Shown here piece by piece: positions 18,204-27,889 of a stretch of DNA of 64,000 bases. The DNA is from an uncultured bacterium. Lineage in GTDB: Bacteria > Bacteroidota > Bacteroidia > Bacteroidales > Bacteroidaceae. The translations under genes and the position numbers were made by a program. The stretch is taken from contig CALZUQ010000005.1 of the NCBI GenBank assembly GCA_945829425.1, forward strand, positions 1 to 64,000, given 5' to 3'. Under the pieces are notes generated by a model. That model had not been told where the DNA came from and did not search any database. It worked only from the letters and a program-made list of their open reading frames with translations. Positions within the stretch are counted from its first letter, which is position 1. Each line of letters starts with the position of its first letter.

Positions 18204-19100
18204 ATGAAATATCTGAAATTATTTATGCTGTTTGCTGTCGCAGCAGTATTCGCCGCTTGTTCCGACGACGACAAGAGCTGGAATACCAACGATGCTACAG
18301 TGGCAATGGCAAACGAGACGATATCTTTGAAAGAGAGCAAGGGGCTTTTCAACGTTCCTGTTTCTGTGACAGGCGACCGCAACGCAAACGTGCAGGTTAC
18401 TGTAGAGGTAAAGGAAGAAGCACCGAACGGAGCTGTTGAGGACAAGCACTATATTGTCACTTCAAAGACTATAATCATCAGTCCTGACCAGGAAGTGGGA
18501 AACATAGAGATCAAGACCGTTGACGATGAAGAGATAAACGACCCACGCGTATTCACCGTAACCATCGTCGACGCACAAGGTGCAAAGGTTTCTGAGAAAG
18601 CCACGACAACGGTTACCCTCAAGGACAACGACGCTGCTTTCTACGACAAGCTCTCAGGCAAGTGGAAGATGACGAGCGTAAACTCTAAAGGTGCTGAGCA
18701 GAGCTGGGACGTTACTGTTTACGTTGCTGACGAAGACGAAGCAGACTACGAGAAGTATATCTACGTCACCGGCATGATGGGCTACGAATGGACAACGGCT
18801 GTCTTGGAATACAACTTCGACAAGACTACCAAGAAGGTTACTCTGAAGTGGGTTCTCGGCACACTCTTTGCTGAACAAGTGAACTTCGGTCTCGGAGGAC
18901 TTAACGAAGTATATCTCTTCGGTGTCGTTGACGGCAAGCTCTCAGCAGCAGCTGACATCAGCGGTGAAGTGAGCAGCGACCTTAAGAGCGTAGAGTTTAC
19001 TAAAGACACTCCACTCTATGCAGCAATATTCGAACAGGGTGGTGGAGCATTTACCGGCTACATGTGGTTCAATGCTTATGACATCAAGATGCAACGATAA
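18204..19100 (+). CDS. Surface lipoprotein with Calx-beta-like domain
   Basis: This 298-residue lipoprotein has a signal peptide with lipobox VFAAC (Cys 19) followed by an acidic SDDDK stretch, a feature of surface-exported lipoproteins in this phylum. Residues about 30-145 resemble a Calx-beta domain (TVDDEEINDPRVFTVTI and VTLKDND). Residues 150-298 form a beta-rich region rich in aromatic residues that may be a lipocalin-like binding domain. As the third gene of the SusC/D locus it is probably an accessory ligand-binding protein. A strong terminator follows it. Confidence 0.7.
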   Translation: MKYLKLFMLFAVAAVFAACSDDDKSWNTNDATVAMANETISLKESKGLFNVPVSVTGDRNANVQVTVEVKEEAPNGAVEDKHYIVTSKTIIISPDQEVGNIEIKTVDDEEINDPRVFTVTIVDAQGAKVSEKATTTVTLKDNDAAFYDKLSGKWKMTSVNSKGAEQSWDVTVYVADEDEADYEKYIYVTGMMGYEWTTAVLEYNFDKTTKKVTLKWVLGTLFAEQVNFGLGGLNEVYLFGVVDGKLSAAADISGEVSSDLKSVEFTKDTPLYAAIFEQGGGAFTGYMWFNAYDIKMQR

Positions 19101-19183
19101 ACACTTTACAGACTTCATGTCAAGTCATCGGGAACCATAAGAGTCTGGCTGACATGAAGACGTGAAGAAACACATTCAGGAAA

Positions 19184-19225
19184 GAGGGTAAGCGCAAAAT
19201 AAAAATTGGGCTTACCCTCATTTTA
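19184..19225 (+). terminator. Rho-independent terminator of the SusC/D locus
   Basis: GAGGGTAAGC (19184-19193) pairs perfectly with GCTTACCCTC (19210-19219), and ATTTTA follows. It ends the three-gene transcript. Confidence 0.85.
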
Positions 19226-19454
19226 CCTTAAAGGTTAACTCTCAGATTGCCTTAACAAAGGCTTATGGTTATAGGTTAACAGAAAACAAGCAACACGACA
19301 AAGTGAGAACACGATAAGTCACGATCTATAAAACAGGAAAACGACAGGTCTCACTTGCAGCAAGTGAGAAGACAAGATCACATTCTGAAAAGCAGGAAAA
19401 CAAGAACTACAGAGAGTGACAACACGAATAATCACCTTAATAAAAATTACTCCT
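19226..19454. other. Spacer before the metalloprotease gene
   Basis: No gene is seen. A perfect 9-bp hairpin, TCTCACTTG-CAG-CAAGTGAGA, lies at 19349-19369, and degenerate GAGAACACGA-like words recur around it. The hairpin has no T-tract, so it is more likely an operator or leader structure than a terminator. Confidence 0.35.
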
Positions 19455-21581
19455 ATGAAATTTACTGTTCTATTAACATTATTGGCATTATGCACACCAG
19501 CATTCGCCGACCAGGCTCAGCCGGGACTGAAGCAGAAGATAGTGCTGGAAAACGGCATGGAGGTCATGGCAGAACTCCGTGGCGACGAGTCAGCACATTT
19601 CTGGCGTACTGACGACGGCAAGCTGTATCGTATGAGAAGCGGGAAATATGTTTCCACGTCACTCGAAGAGGTAAGGGAGATATCCATACAGAACCGTAAG
19701 CGGTATTTCAACGGTACGACAGCCGACGGAGCACTGAAGACACGCAGCAGCGTGGACAGAAGCAGCACCGTAGGCAACAAGAAGGGTCTGATTATCCTTG
19801 TAGAGTTCAAGAACAAGAAATTCTCCATGGACGACCCGAACGCATACTTTAACCGCCTCGCAAATGAGGAGGGCTTCTCAGAAGGAAAGAACCGCGGCAG
19901 CCTCTACGACTATTTCAAGGCTCAGAGCGACGGCAAGTTCCTTCTGAACTTCAACATCGTAGGTCCTGTAACGATGCCTAACGACTATGAGTACTACGGT
20001 GCAGACTCGGACTACGAGCAAGACAAGAACGTAGGTCAGATGATAGTCAACGCCATAGGTCAGATATCGTCAAAAGTCAACTGGAAAGAGCTTGACTGGA
20101 ACGGTGACAACGAGGTGGAGCAGATATACCTCATATACGCCGGAGAGGGACAGTCGACAGGCGGTGGAGCAAATACTATATGGCCACACAAGTCGAAGAT
20201 TGAGTATCAGACCTCAAACGGCAAGCCATACGAAATTGACGGCATGAAGGTGAATACATACGCCTGCTCAAACGAGATAAGAGGACGCTATATTGCCGGT
20301 ATAGGAACGATATGCCATGAGTTCTCACACTGCCTCGGATATGCCGACCTCTATGACATTTCTGGAAACAGCGGCAACACGAACACGCAGTACGGTATGG
20401 GAAGATGGGACCTGATGAGCAGCGGAAGCCATAACGATGACGGATACTGTCCTCCGAACTATACAGCTTACGAGAAGATGACGGCAGGATGGATAACACC
20501 TACCGTGCTTTCTACAAATCATTACTCCGGAAGGATAAAAAGTGAAACTGACCAAGGTGAGGCATTCATAGCATACAATGACGCCAACTACAACGAGTAT
20601 CTCATCATTGACTACCGCGACAAGACGGGCTGGGACGAGAAAACTGCCGGCTCAGGGTTGATGATAATGCACGTGGACTATGACGACCTGATATTCAAGG
20701 CATACAACAGTCCTAATACGCTTCAAAGCGGCATCAACGACCATCAGCGCATGACGATATACCACGCAGACCTCACAGCATCGCAGAGCGACGAGTCGAC
20801 AGACCTTTTCCCATATCTTTCGGAGGGTAGTGTATGGAGGGACATGCTAACAGCAAGCAGCTCACCATCGATAGTGGCATACAACCAAAGGAACGGAAAG
20901 TCAAGCCTCTTAGACATAAAGATCAGCCGTATAAGGAAACACGACGACGGCACGATGTCGTTCTTCTTCGGAAACCCGGTTCTCGCGGGCGACGAGTTCA
21001 TCTTTGCAGAGTCATTTGACGGATGTGCCGGAACAGGCGGCAACGACGGAAACTGGGTGACGCTGCGAACTGCGACAGGTGCTTTCGTGGCAGACAACGA
21101 AGGCTGGACAGGAGACTATATGAAAGGTGGATCGACATGCGCACGCTTCGGCTCCAAAGCAGACAACGCTACGGTGACCTCTCCTGAGATAGCCTTTACA
21201 GGCGACTGTGAGCTGTATCTAAAATATGCTGCCTTCGGATCAACGACAACGGCAATAGAAATCAGCTCTGACAATCCTTCTGTCAAGATAGAGCAGCCGA
21301 CATTGGAAGTGACGAAGCAGGGGTGGTGGAACGAGGCTACGGTAAAGATTACCGGAAAGGGCAAGGCAAAGCTGACGTTCAAGCCTAATGGTCCGATGTT
21401 CCTTGACGACCTTCTCGTTACTGACCTTTCTTCTACCGGTCTTGAGAACGTCACTATCGACACCGTAAAAGAAGGGGCAAAGGGTGTCTATACTCTCTCT
21501 GGACAGCGTATAGCAACAGACACAAAGTCACTGCCAAAGGGACTGTACATCATAGACGGAAAGAAGACTGTAATAAAATAA
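19455..21581 (+). CDS. Secreted M6-type (InhA-like) metalloprotease with C-terminal sorting tail
   Basis: The protein (708 residues from the start at 19455) is a secreted zinc protease. The start is set at MKFTVLLTLLALCTPAFA, a clean signal peptide; a frame 13 codons longer lacks that quality. The zinc motif HEFSHCLGYADLYD (His288, Glu289, His292) followed by RWDLMSSG fits the M6 immune-inhibitor-A family. Residues about 510-670 form a beta-sandwich region. The C-terminus, GVYTLSGQRIATD and GLYIIDGKKTVIK, resembles the type IX secretion sorting tails of Prevotella. It follows the SusC/D locus, separated by a terminator, and could supply peptides to it. Confidence 0.88.
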   Translation: MKFTVLLTLLALCTPAFADQAQPGLKQKIVLENGMEVMAELRGDESAHFWRTDDGKLYRMRSGKYVSTSLEEVREISIQNRKRYFNGTTADGALKTRSSVDRSSTVGNKKGLIILVEFKNKKFSMDDPNAYFNRLANEEGFSEGKNRGSLYDYFKAQSDGKFLLNFNIVGPVTMPNDYEYYGADSDYEQDKNVGQMIVNAIGQISSKVNWKELDWNGDNEVEQIYLIYAGEGQSTGGGANTIWPHKSKIEYQTSNGKPYEIDGMKVNTYACSNEIRGRYIAGIGTICHEFSHCLGYADLYDISGNSGNTNTQYGMGRWDLMSSGSHNDDGYCPPNYTAYEKMTAGWITPTVLSTNHYSGRIKSETDQGEAFIAYNDANYNEYLIIDYRDKTGWDEKTAGSGLMIMHVDYDDLIFKAYNSPNTLQSGINDHQRMTIYHADLTASQSDESTDLFPYLSEGSVWRDMLTASSSPSIVAYNQRNGKSSLLDIKISRIRKHDDGTMSFFFGNPVLAGDEFIFAESFDGCAGTGGNDGNWVTLRTATGAFVADNEGWTGDYMKGGSTCARFGSKADNATVTSPEIAFTGDCELYLKYAAFGSTTTAIEISSDNPSVKIEQPTLEVTKQGWWNEATVKITGKGKAKLTFKPNGPMFLDDLLVTDLSSTGLENVTIDTVKEGAKGVYTLSGQRIATDTKSLPKGLYIIDGKKTVIK

Positions 21582-21677
21582 TCCAACTTTCGCAAGCGTT
21601 TGTTGCCGGTAAACAGAGCTTCAAGTCACGCCCCGAAGGGGCAAAAGCACTTAAGAAAGTTGAATTAGGTTACATAC
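21582..21677. other. Spacer after the metalloprotease gene
   Basis: Nothing gene-like is seen. The short CACGCCCCGAAGGGGC stretch (about 21626-21643) forms a small GCCCC/GGGGC hairpin without a long T-tract. Confidence 0.3.
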
Positions 21678-21800
21678 AAAAAGAAGATATACTTACTCTA
21701 AAAAGAAGATATACTTAATTTAAAAAGAAGATATACTTACTTTAAAAAGAAGATATACTCCTATAGCAAAGTAAGTATATCTTCTTTTTAAAGTAAGTAT
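21678..21800. repeat. 22-bp repeat array with inverted copy
   Basis: Four direct units of 22 bases (21678, 21700, 21722, 21744) share AAAAAGAAGATATACTTA. They are followed by the inverted complement TAAGTATATCTTCTTTTT (21773-21790), so the array can fold on itself. The array abuts the left end of the MITE-like element. Confidence 0.8.
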
Positions 21801-22040
21801 AACGTGAGTTCGATGAATTTGAACTAACAGGAAAGGCGCAACAAGATATATCATCGAAAGGGTTAATATGTCTTCGTTGGCTGCAAGGTTAATAACCTTT
21901 CGGCTGCAAGGTTAATAACCTTTCGGCTGATAGGTTATTAATCTTATCGGCAATGAAGCCAACTTGCCATGGCAACGCAGCAATGTCCCGCCTCTGTCAG
22001 GTAAGTCTTACTGTATGCAGAATTCATCGAACTCACGTTA
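21800..22040. mobile_element. MITE-like element, 241 bp, with perfect 20-bp terminal inverted repeats
   Basis: TAACGTGAGTTCGATGAATT (21800-21819) recurs as its exact inverse complement at 22021-22040. Between the ends there is no ORF of credible quality. The interior carries three 23-base repeat units (21879, 21902, 21925) around the palindrome GGTTAATAACC. TAAGTAT occurs on both outer sides (21794-21800 and near 22044), but this belongs to the neighbouring 22-bp repeats, so a target duplication cannot be claimed. No transposase is present, so movement would need one supplied elsewhere. Confidence 0.55.
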
Positions 22041-22067
22041 AATTAAGTATATCTTTTTCTGTATACC

Positions 22068-25000
22068 TTATTCTATTGTCACTCCCTCTCTTGGTTCGAG
22101 GACAGGTATTTCGAATACGAAGCGGGCTCCATGGTTAATGCCCGGCGTATCTTTCGGATAGCGTATATCAAGATAACACCTGCCGTTCATCTTTTCAGCT
22201 ATTATGCGGCATATACTCAATCCGAGACCTGTTCCCTGTACGAATTTTTCCAGTTTTACGAAACGCATGAATATTCTGTCTCGCTGCTCCGGCGGCACTC
22301 CTGTACCAGTATCTGCTACGGTGAAGCGGAGCATAGGAATGTTATTTATCGTTGTATGCCTTACAGAAAGCGTTATACTACCTTCTACAGTATGCTTAAT
22401 GGCATTGGTAAGATAGTTTATCAGCACCTGTACCATACGCCTTCCATCAGTATATAGCATGAAATCGTCAGGAACAGCAGATTTATATATCATCTTAACC
22501 CCTGCCGGCACGCGGTATTCTACCGTTCCCATGGCAACGAGTGTCATGTCGCTAAGCTTGGTGTTCTTATACTCTATCGTGTATGTTCCCCTCTCAAGAT
22601 TACCCATGTTGACGATGTCGTCTATAAGCATGGAGAGGAGGTTTGAGTTGTGAGCCACATGCTGTGCGAACCTCTCACGCTCCTCAACGGTGAACGTATC
22701 TTCCGGCAATGCGAGAAGCTGTGCAAAGCCAGCGATGGCGTTAAGGGGAGTACGTATCTCATGAGACATATTCTGTATGAAGAGGTCCTTACGCTCTGTT
22801 GCCGTAATGGCTTCTGCACGTGCGAGAGAAATATCCTTGTTCTTTTGTGCCAGTTTTTTATATTGCCTCTGGTTTCTCAGCCTCCATGCGTATAGCATGA
22901 ATATCGCCCCGGCAATGGTACATACTGCAATTATTACCCCAACGACGTAAAGCATCAGCCTACGTTTCTCTGCCTCCACCTTGTCTGCCAGTGCTCTCGC
23001 CGCCTGTGTGTTCAGCGCAATGCGTTGGCTTTCCAGTTCAGCTTTTTGGAGTTGCAGGTCCCGTTGTCTTGAAAAGTCCTCCATCTGTGCCTTACGCAAC
23101 ATCAGTTTCCTCTGTTCTTTTTCAAGCAGCAGTTTCTGTTCCTGTAGAGCTATCTGGTTCTGCTGCTCTTCCAGTTGAATAGCGACACTTCTGGCGTGTG
23201 CGAGGCTTTTTGCAAGAGAGTCTGTCCCATACATCTGACGCAATGCGAGGAGGTCCGTTCGCATCACCCGGCTTGTCTCTTCTGCTCTTGCCACTACGAG
23301 CGAGTCGCGTATCATCAGCGCACTATGATATCGTTTGAAACGTCTTGCCAAGGCGAGTTGCAGCCTATAACGTGTTATACGGTTCTCTTCAAGTGTCATG
23401 ACCTTTAACGCTTTCGCTATATCGCCTTGAAACACCCAGTGATAAGCTCTTGCTATATACTCACGAGGAATATAGACAGGTATCATCTTCTTCAAGCTGT
23501 CAGCCTGTGCCATGCAGGAATAGTAAAGCAGGGAGTCTTGGTTTGTTCCTGCGCGGAAAGCCTTTTCGAGATATGCCACAAGTCGCGCATAGTCATTGTT
23601 GGCTGTCTTCAACGCCATATTGAGCAAAGAGTCACCATATTGTGAGTAAACAGCATTTTTTGTTGACCTGAAGATCTCTATAAACACCTGACTGTAGTCC
23701 TGCTTTATCTTCAGTTCTTTGTTCAGTTCGAGCACCTTCTCTGCCCATTGCGTCACTCCACTTGGCTCGTCACGCTCACGGGAAATCATCATACGTGAGA
23801 AATACTCATAGAATTCCGCTGTCTTGTTTCCCTTTACCTTCTCCTTATCAAGAAAATCAAGAATGCGAAGAGCATGGAAGAAGTCCTTGTCCCTGAGATA
23901 ACGTTCTATCTCTTCTTTATAAGCGTAATAATAGAAACGGTTTATGCCATATTTCTTGGCTTCTGTCTTCAGTGCGTCCTCTGCAATATGGAATTCCTGC
24001 AATGTCCCGTGCAGTTTATAACTTCTCATCTGAATGCACAGCAACAGGCAATGTCCGAGAGTGTCTTTTGCTGCCACAGCCTTTTTTACATTCTTGTTGA
24101 TAATAGACTGCAACATTTTCGGCTGATAATTCACCATGTATGCCTCCATCTGTACATCATGTACATACCGTTTCAGCGGTTTGTCAACCACCGCAAGCTC
24201 TTCTGCCAGCCCTAACACGAAAGAATCCGCTTCGTTTGTTTTCTTTTTCTCGCCTTTTCTGTCTTCGTGTACACTTATTGTCTCCTTCGTCACAGTGCTT
24301 TTTGAGAAGAAAGTCGACAATGCGCTACGGTTGGCGTAAGATACAGAAGAGAGTAAGAGGAAAAGGAACACCACGGTCATCATAGCCTGGTATTTCTTCC
24401 TTGCCGCCTCTATACGCACCTCCTCCGACTCACGGTCTTCGTCTGTGACATATTCATCAGGATTAAGTATGGAGTTGATATGTTCAATTATCTTCTGGCT
24501 CTTTTCCTGCACCAATACTCCATATTCCATACGTTCGTCGTCGGTAAGAGTGGTGTTCGGGTCGGCAAGGATGCGTGAGTATTCCGTAACCTGCCGTAGA
24601 GGAATCTGCATCTCCTCAGACATGTTCTTTATAAAGGAGTCACGTCCTTTGGAGGCATTTACAGCCTCCTCTCTCAGTTTCTCCTGTCTTGCATTAAGCG
24701 CACGCATGTTCGCCGTCATGCGGTTTCCGCTGCGAGCCCAAAGCCACATGAAGAGAGCCACCATTCCGAGTACTACACAAACGACGGAGAGGATTATTAT
24801 GCCTATCGTGATCTGCATCCTTTCCTCTTCCATGGCCTTTATGCCGTTCTCCACCTCACGGTGTGATATCTCAATGTTCTGCTGCTTGACCCTTGCACTG
24901 TCAAGACGCATGGCGTACATCCTCTCACGGCTTTTCTGTTCCAGATGTTTCGCCTGGTTTTCTGCACGTTCCGACTCTAAGAGCAGTTGCTCTCTGAGCA

Positions 25001-25871
25001 GCATACTCTTCCTTATCTCCGCCTGTGCCAAAGCAATCTCGTAGTTCTCTGTATAACGAGCGTATTCGAGGTTGCTCTTCTCAACGAGCGCTTCAATCTG
25101 CGTTGCGTTGTGTGTAAGGTCGTAGTTGCTTTCCTGCCTATGATACAAATCCGTAGAGTCTGCGTATCTCATAGCCATATCCCAACGGTGTGTGGTGCGA
25201 TATATGCTTGAGATGCTTGACACACGCTGTATCTTATTCTTGATTTTATTCAGCACGATAACGGCAGAGTCTATGTCGTTTAGGAAGGCATGATGAAACG
25301 ACTCCGCCCTATTATACATGACATTATGCTTTGCGATATTCTCTGCGGTAGCATAACGCTTGTAGTTCTCACGGGCATGCAGATATGTCTTGTACAGTCC
25401 TCTACGTCCGGAATAGTCTGCAAGGCATATATACGCCTCAAAGATGTCTTCGTCAGACTTTGCCCTGTCGACAGCCTCGTTGACATAGCTGAATCCGGAG
25501 ACCCTTGACGGGTCGTATTCATACAGCGAGCGGTAAAGAAGTACAAAAAGATGTGATATGCTGTTTCTTACAGGCAGTCCCTTGTCTATCTCAATGGCTT
25601 TCAATGCATATTCCTTCGCACTCTCATAGTCTCCGCATTTCACACATTGCTCGCAGAGCAGGCTATAACTGGCAAACAGTTCATCGGGATTGTTTGTCCG
25701 CAAGGCTTTGTTATATACGTCAAGTATAAGAAGCATTGAGGAATCTTTCGTGAGAGAGCGGTCAAAATACCTTCTGTTGCTCACCGTATCGCTACGGCTC
25801 TCTGCACCTTGCGGAATGATGCACAAGGTGAGAAGCATTGCTGCCAGAAAGATATAAGACAAGTTTTTCAT
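22068..25871 (-). CDS. Giant tandem-fused TPR sensor histidine kinase
   Basis: This 1267-residue membrane protein looks like two sensor kinases joined head to tail. Half one has a signal peptide, helical repeats of TPR type (about 40-330), a membrane helix (about 350-375), a coiled coil, and a HisKA-like region, NMSEEMQIPL, in which Glu419 stands where the phosphorylated histidine should be; no ATPase domain follows. Half two begins with a membrane helix (about 495-515), has a second helical-repeat region (about 560-900), another membrane helix (970-993), an intact HisKA (NMSHEIRTPL, His1037) and a HATPase with LINYLTNAIKH, DTGTGVPPE and GTGLGLSICR. It has no receiver or DNA-binding domain. 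A nearby response regulator was not found. The stop codon lies within a degenerate copy of the AT-rich element. Confidence 0.85.
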   Translation of the reverse strand: MKNLSYIFLAAMLLTLCIIPQGAESRSDTVSNRRYFDRSLTKDSSMLLILDVYNKALRTNNPDELFASYSLLCEQCVKCGDYESAKEYALKAIEIDKGLPVRNSISHLFVLLYRSLYEYDPSRVSGFSYVNEAVDRAKSDEDIFEAYICLADYSGRRGLYKTYLHARENYKRYATAENIAKHNVMYNRAESFHHAFLNDIDSAVIVLNKIKNKIQRVSSISSIYRTTHRWDMAMRYADSTDLYHRQESNYDLTHNATQIEALVEKSNLEYARYTENYEIALAQAEIRKSMLLREQLLLESERAENQAKHLEQKSRERMYAMRLDSARVKQQNIEISHREVENGIKAMEEERMQITIGIIILSVVCVVLGMVALFMWLWARSGNRMTANMRALNARQEKLREEAVNASKGRDSFIKNMSEEMQIPLRQVTEYSRILADPNTTLTDDERMEYGVLVQEKSQKIIEHINSILNPDEYVTDEDRESEEVRIEAARKKYQAMMTVVFLFLLLSSVSYANRSALSTFFSKSTVTKETISVHEDRKGEKKKTNEADSFVLGLAEELAVVDKPLKRYVHDVQMEAYMVNYQPKMLQSIINKNVKKAVAAKDTLGHCLLLCIQMRSYKLHGTLQEFHIAEDALKTEAKKYGINRFYYYAYKEEIERYLRDKDFFHALRILDFLDKEKVKGNKTAEFYEYFSRMMISRERDEPSGVTQWAEKVLELNKELKIKQDYSQVFIEIFRSTKNAVYSQYGDSLLNMALKTANNDYARLVAYLEKAFRAGTNQDSLLYYSCMAQADSLKKMIPVYIPREYIARAYHWVFQGDIAKALKVMTLEENRITRYRLQLALARRFKRYHSALMIRDSLVVARAEETSRVMRTDLLALRQMYGTDSLAKSLAHARSVAIQLEEQQNQIALQEQKLLLEKEQRKLMLRKAQMEDFSRQRDLQLQKAELESQRIALNTQAARALADKVEAEKRRLMLYVVGVIIAVCTIAGAIFMLYAWRLRNQRQYKKLAQKNKDISLARAEAITATERKDLFIQNMSHEIRTPLNAIAGFAQLLALPEDTFTVEERERFAQHVAHNSNLLSMLIDDIVNMGNLERGTYTIEYKNTKLSDMTLVAMGTVEYRVPAGVKMIYKSAVPDDFMLYTDGRRMVQVLINYLTNAIKHTVEGSITLSVRHTTINNIPMLRFTVADTGTGVPPEQRDRIFMRFVKLEKFVQGTGLGLSICRIIAEKMNGRCYLDIRYPKDTPGINHGARFVFEIPVLEPREGVTIE

Positions 25872-25899
25872 GAAAGATTTAAGTTTCGGTTAGAATTAC

Positions 25900-25915
25900 A
25901 CCTTATTATATATAG
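25900..25915. repeat. ACCTTATTATATATA element, copy 4
   Basis: The plus strand reads ACCTTATTATATATAG, 29 bases upstream of the start of the fused kinase. A truncated companion, CTATTACATATAGGCATACG, follows at 25923-25942, so this spacer has its own small tandem repeat. Confidence 0.75.
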
Positions 25916-25962
25916 GCATACGCTATTACATATAGGCATACGCTTTCTCTCTCCAAGCATAC

Positions 25963-25976
25963 ACCTTATTACATAT
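25963..25976. repeat. ACCTTATTACATAT element, copy 5 (variant)
   Basis: The plus strand reads ACCTTATTACATAT, one base different from the consensus, 25 bases after the stop of the NigD-like gene. Confidence 0.55.
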
Positions 25977-26000
25977 CTCCCCCTTCACATGTCAAGTCAG

Positions 26001-26648
26001 TTACCTTTTTATATATTGTTTTTGCACCTCTCCGTCATATGTAGGTATTGTCACGTCTACCGTATCTCCGGCATTGATGTCTTCTGCCGGAACAGAGAAG
26101 TACACCCTTACGGAATAATATTCCGGCACCCCATTACGCTCGTGCAGCATTCGGTAGCAGTACCTCTTTCCTGTCGGCGATGTCTTCACTGTATCGCAAA
26201 GCATTGCTATGTTATGGCTGCCGTTATCTTCCGGTGTTCCCGTCTTTATGTCTACTGTGAGGTTCAGGTATTTTCCGTTCTTGGCATACCATCCACTGAC
26301 AAAAGTCAGAGGGTCGTCAGCTTTCGGAACGTTCTTCATCTCCTGCCTTGTCTTTGGTCTCAGCAGCAGCACCTGTTCTGCTGCAACAGGCACGATGTTC
26401 ACTCCCTCACGCCGGAAGTAGAGCAACGCCCTGTATATGGTGTCAGCCTTCTCCGCCCACGCTATCGTTGCCGGCTGTATGAAAGACAGGTTTTCGTTCT
26501 TGTCTGTTACGACATACGTTATTATCCCTCCGCTCCTTGTCGGCATAGTACACATCTCGGCTTCCATTCCCGAGATGTTCGCCTCGTCATGTGAGCATGA
26601 AGTGAAGAGGACAGCGAATGTCGTAATAAATAAAAAGACATGTCTCAT
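26001..26648 (-). CDS. NigD-like lipoprotein
   Basis: This 215-residue lipoprotein has a signal peptide and lipobox LFTSC (Cys 18) followed by SHDEAN. The remainder is beta-rich, with YYSVRVYFSVPAEDI and GDTVDVTIPTYDG near the end, resembling the C-terminal beta-sandwich of NigD-like proteins of Bacteroidota. No catalytic residues are evident. Its start overlaps the stop of the upstream acyltransferase by 4 bases (26645-26648), so the two are translationally coupled. The function of this family is not known to me. Confidence 0.6.
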   Translation of the reverse strand: MRHVFLFITTFAVLFTSCSHDEANISGMEAEMCTMPTRSGGIITYVVTDKNENLSFIQPATIAWAEKADTIYRALLYFRREGVNIVPVAAEQVLLLRPKTRQEMKNVPKADDPLTFVSGWYAKNGKYLNLTVDIKTGTPEDNGSHNIAMLCDTVKTSPTGKRYCYRMLHERNGVPEYYSVRVYFSVPAEDINAGDTVDVTIPTYDGEVQKQYIKR

Positions 26649-27775
26649 ACTGCGAGTTTATTTTTTGCAGGGTTGGCATACATGGATATGATACGCTCAC
26701 GGAGATAAGCCACATCCTTGTTCGGTATGTCTATCTTTGCTATCTGCTTCTGTATATAATCCTCAAAACGTTTTTCGTCGGCAGGCGTATATTCCTTCTG
26801 ATGCTCTCTGTTGCCGTTGAGGATGTCAAGAGCAATATAGTTGCAGGGGAAGAGGCGGTATCCGCGGTGTATCTCCACGTCCATTCTTCTCGCTACCTCG
26901 GCAAAGTATTCACCCTTCGGCATGCCTTTCAGTTCTCCGAGCCATGTGTTTATACACGGTGCACACTCATAATGTATGCGTCCTTTGTATCCCATGATGC
27001 CTGTCTTCATATTCTCCAGGTCGTCCTGCTTTGTCTTACGGTACGACGGATTGTCACGTTTCAGCTGAAACTCCTTAGCTTTCAAGAAGTCACACGGGTC
27101 GTATTCGTAAGATATCGACAACGGCACGATATTAAGCTCACTAAGGTCTCCGCCGTAGCTCAGCATCTTCAGCACAGACTCCTGAGTGCGGTCGTTAGAG
27201 TCCTTCGCCCTTCCCTCACGCTGTGCAATCCATATATTCTCCCCTTTCTCTGTCACGGCATGATGAATATACCTCGACATAAGCATAGAACTCTCAAGGA
27301 GTTGCCTCGGTGAGAGTCCACGTTTTACGGTAAACGCCTTGTTCAGCTTTACGAGAGTCCTTATCCACGGATATATGAGCAGGTTATCGCCTATGGCAAT
27401 CTCCACGGTATTGTCATAGCCTGACTCCACGAGCTTTACGTCGAGAATGGCAGCGTCGAGAACGATGTCCCTATGGTTGCTGACATACGTATGACGCGGA
27501 GCCTTGTCGGGCAGAGGATGCCCGGCGAAGGTACATCCGTCGGAGCATTTTCTCAGTACGTAGTTCACGACGTGTTTCATATACCTCTTCTGGAAATCGA
27601 GAGGTGTATTGACGCCGATGAACATTGTCTTTACAATAAACCGTATCAATCCCTTCGGCAGGGGCACCATGCCTCTGAGCATGGTCATAAACTGCCTGTC
27701 GGCAAGCAGTGCCTCGACAGCCGGCTTCACCTCACCGGGCCCATAAGGCCTTATCTCATCATAGTTCTCGTTCAT
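26645..27775 (-). CDS. PlsB/PlsC-type acyltransferase
   Basis: The 376-residue protein carries the acyltransferase NHX4D motif as NHRDIVLD and a later IAQREGRAKDSND, matching motif III of glycerol-phosphate acyltransferases. Hydrophobic stretches near 40-55 suggest membrane association. It probably acylates a glycerolipid or lipid A-like acceptor; the exact substrate cannot be deduced. It is coupled to the NigD-like lipoprotein downstream and follows ddl by 114 bases. Confidence 0.75.
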   Translation of the reverse strand: MNENYDEIRPYGPGEVKPAVEALLADRQFMTMLRGMVPLPKGLIRFIVKTMFIGVNTPLDFQKRYMKHVVNYVLRKCSDGCTFAGHPLPDKAPRHTYVSNHRDIVLDAAILDVKLVESGYDNTVEIAIGDNLLIYPWIRTLVKLNKAFTVKRGLSPRQLLESSMLMSRYIHHAVTEKGENIWIAQREGRAKDSNDRTQESVLKMLSYGGDLSELNIVPLSISYEYDPCDFLKAKEFQLKRDNPSYRKTKQDDLENMKTGIMGYKGRIHYECAPCINTWLGELKGMPKGEYFAEVARRMDVEIHRGYRLFPCNYIALDILNGNREHQKEYTPADEKRFEDYIQKQIAKIDIPNKDVAYLRERIISMYANPAKNKLAV

Positions 27776-27889
27776 GTCTGGAAAACGTTTTGGGGTGTTA
27801 TTATTTATTAGTTGGAACAGTATACGGGTTTGTGTTGTCGTAGTATGTACTGTGGCTCAGCGTCGGCTCACCACAGAATATCCTGTGGC

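Noticed and set aside
22065..22076. Degenerate AT-rich word at the fused kinase stop codon
   Set aside because: It matches only ACCTTATT and a variant tail, so it was not counted as a family member.
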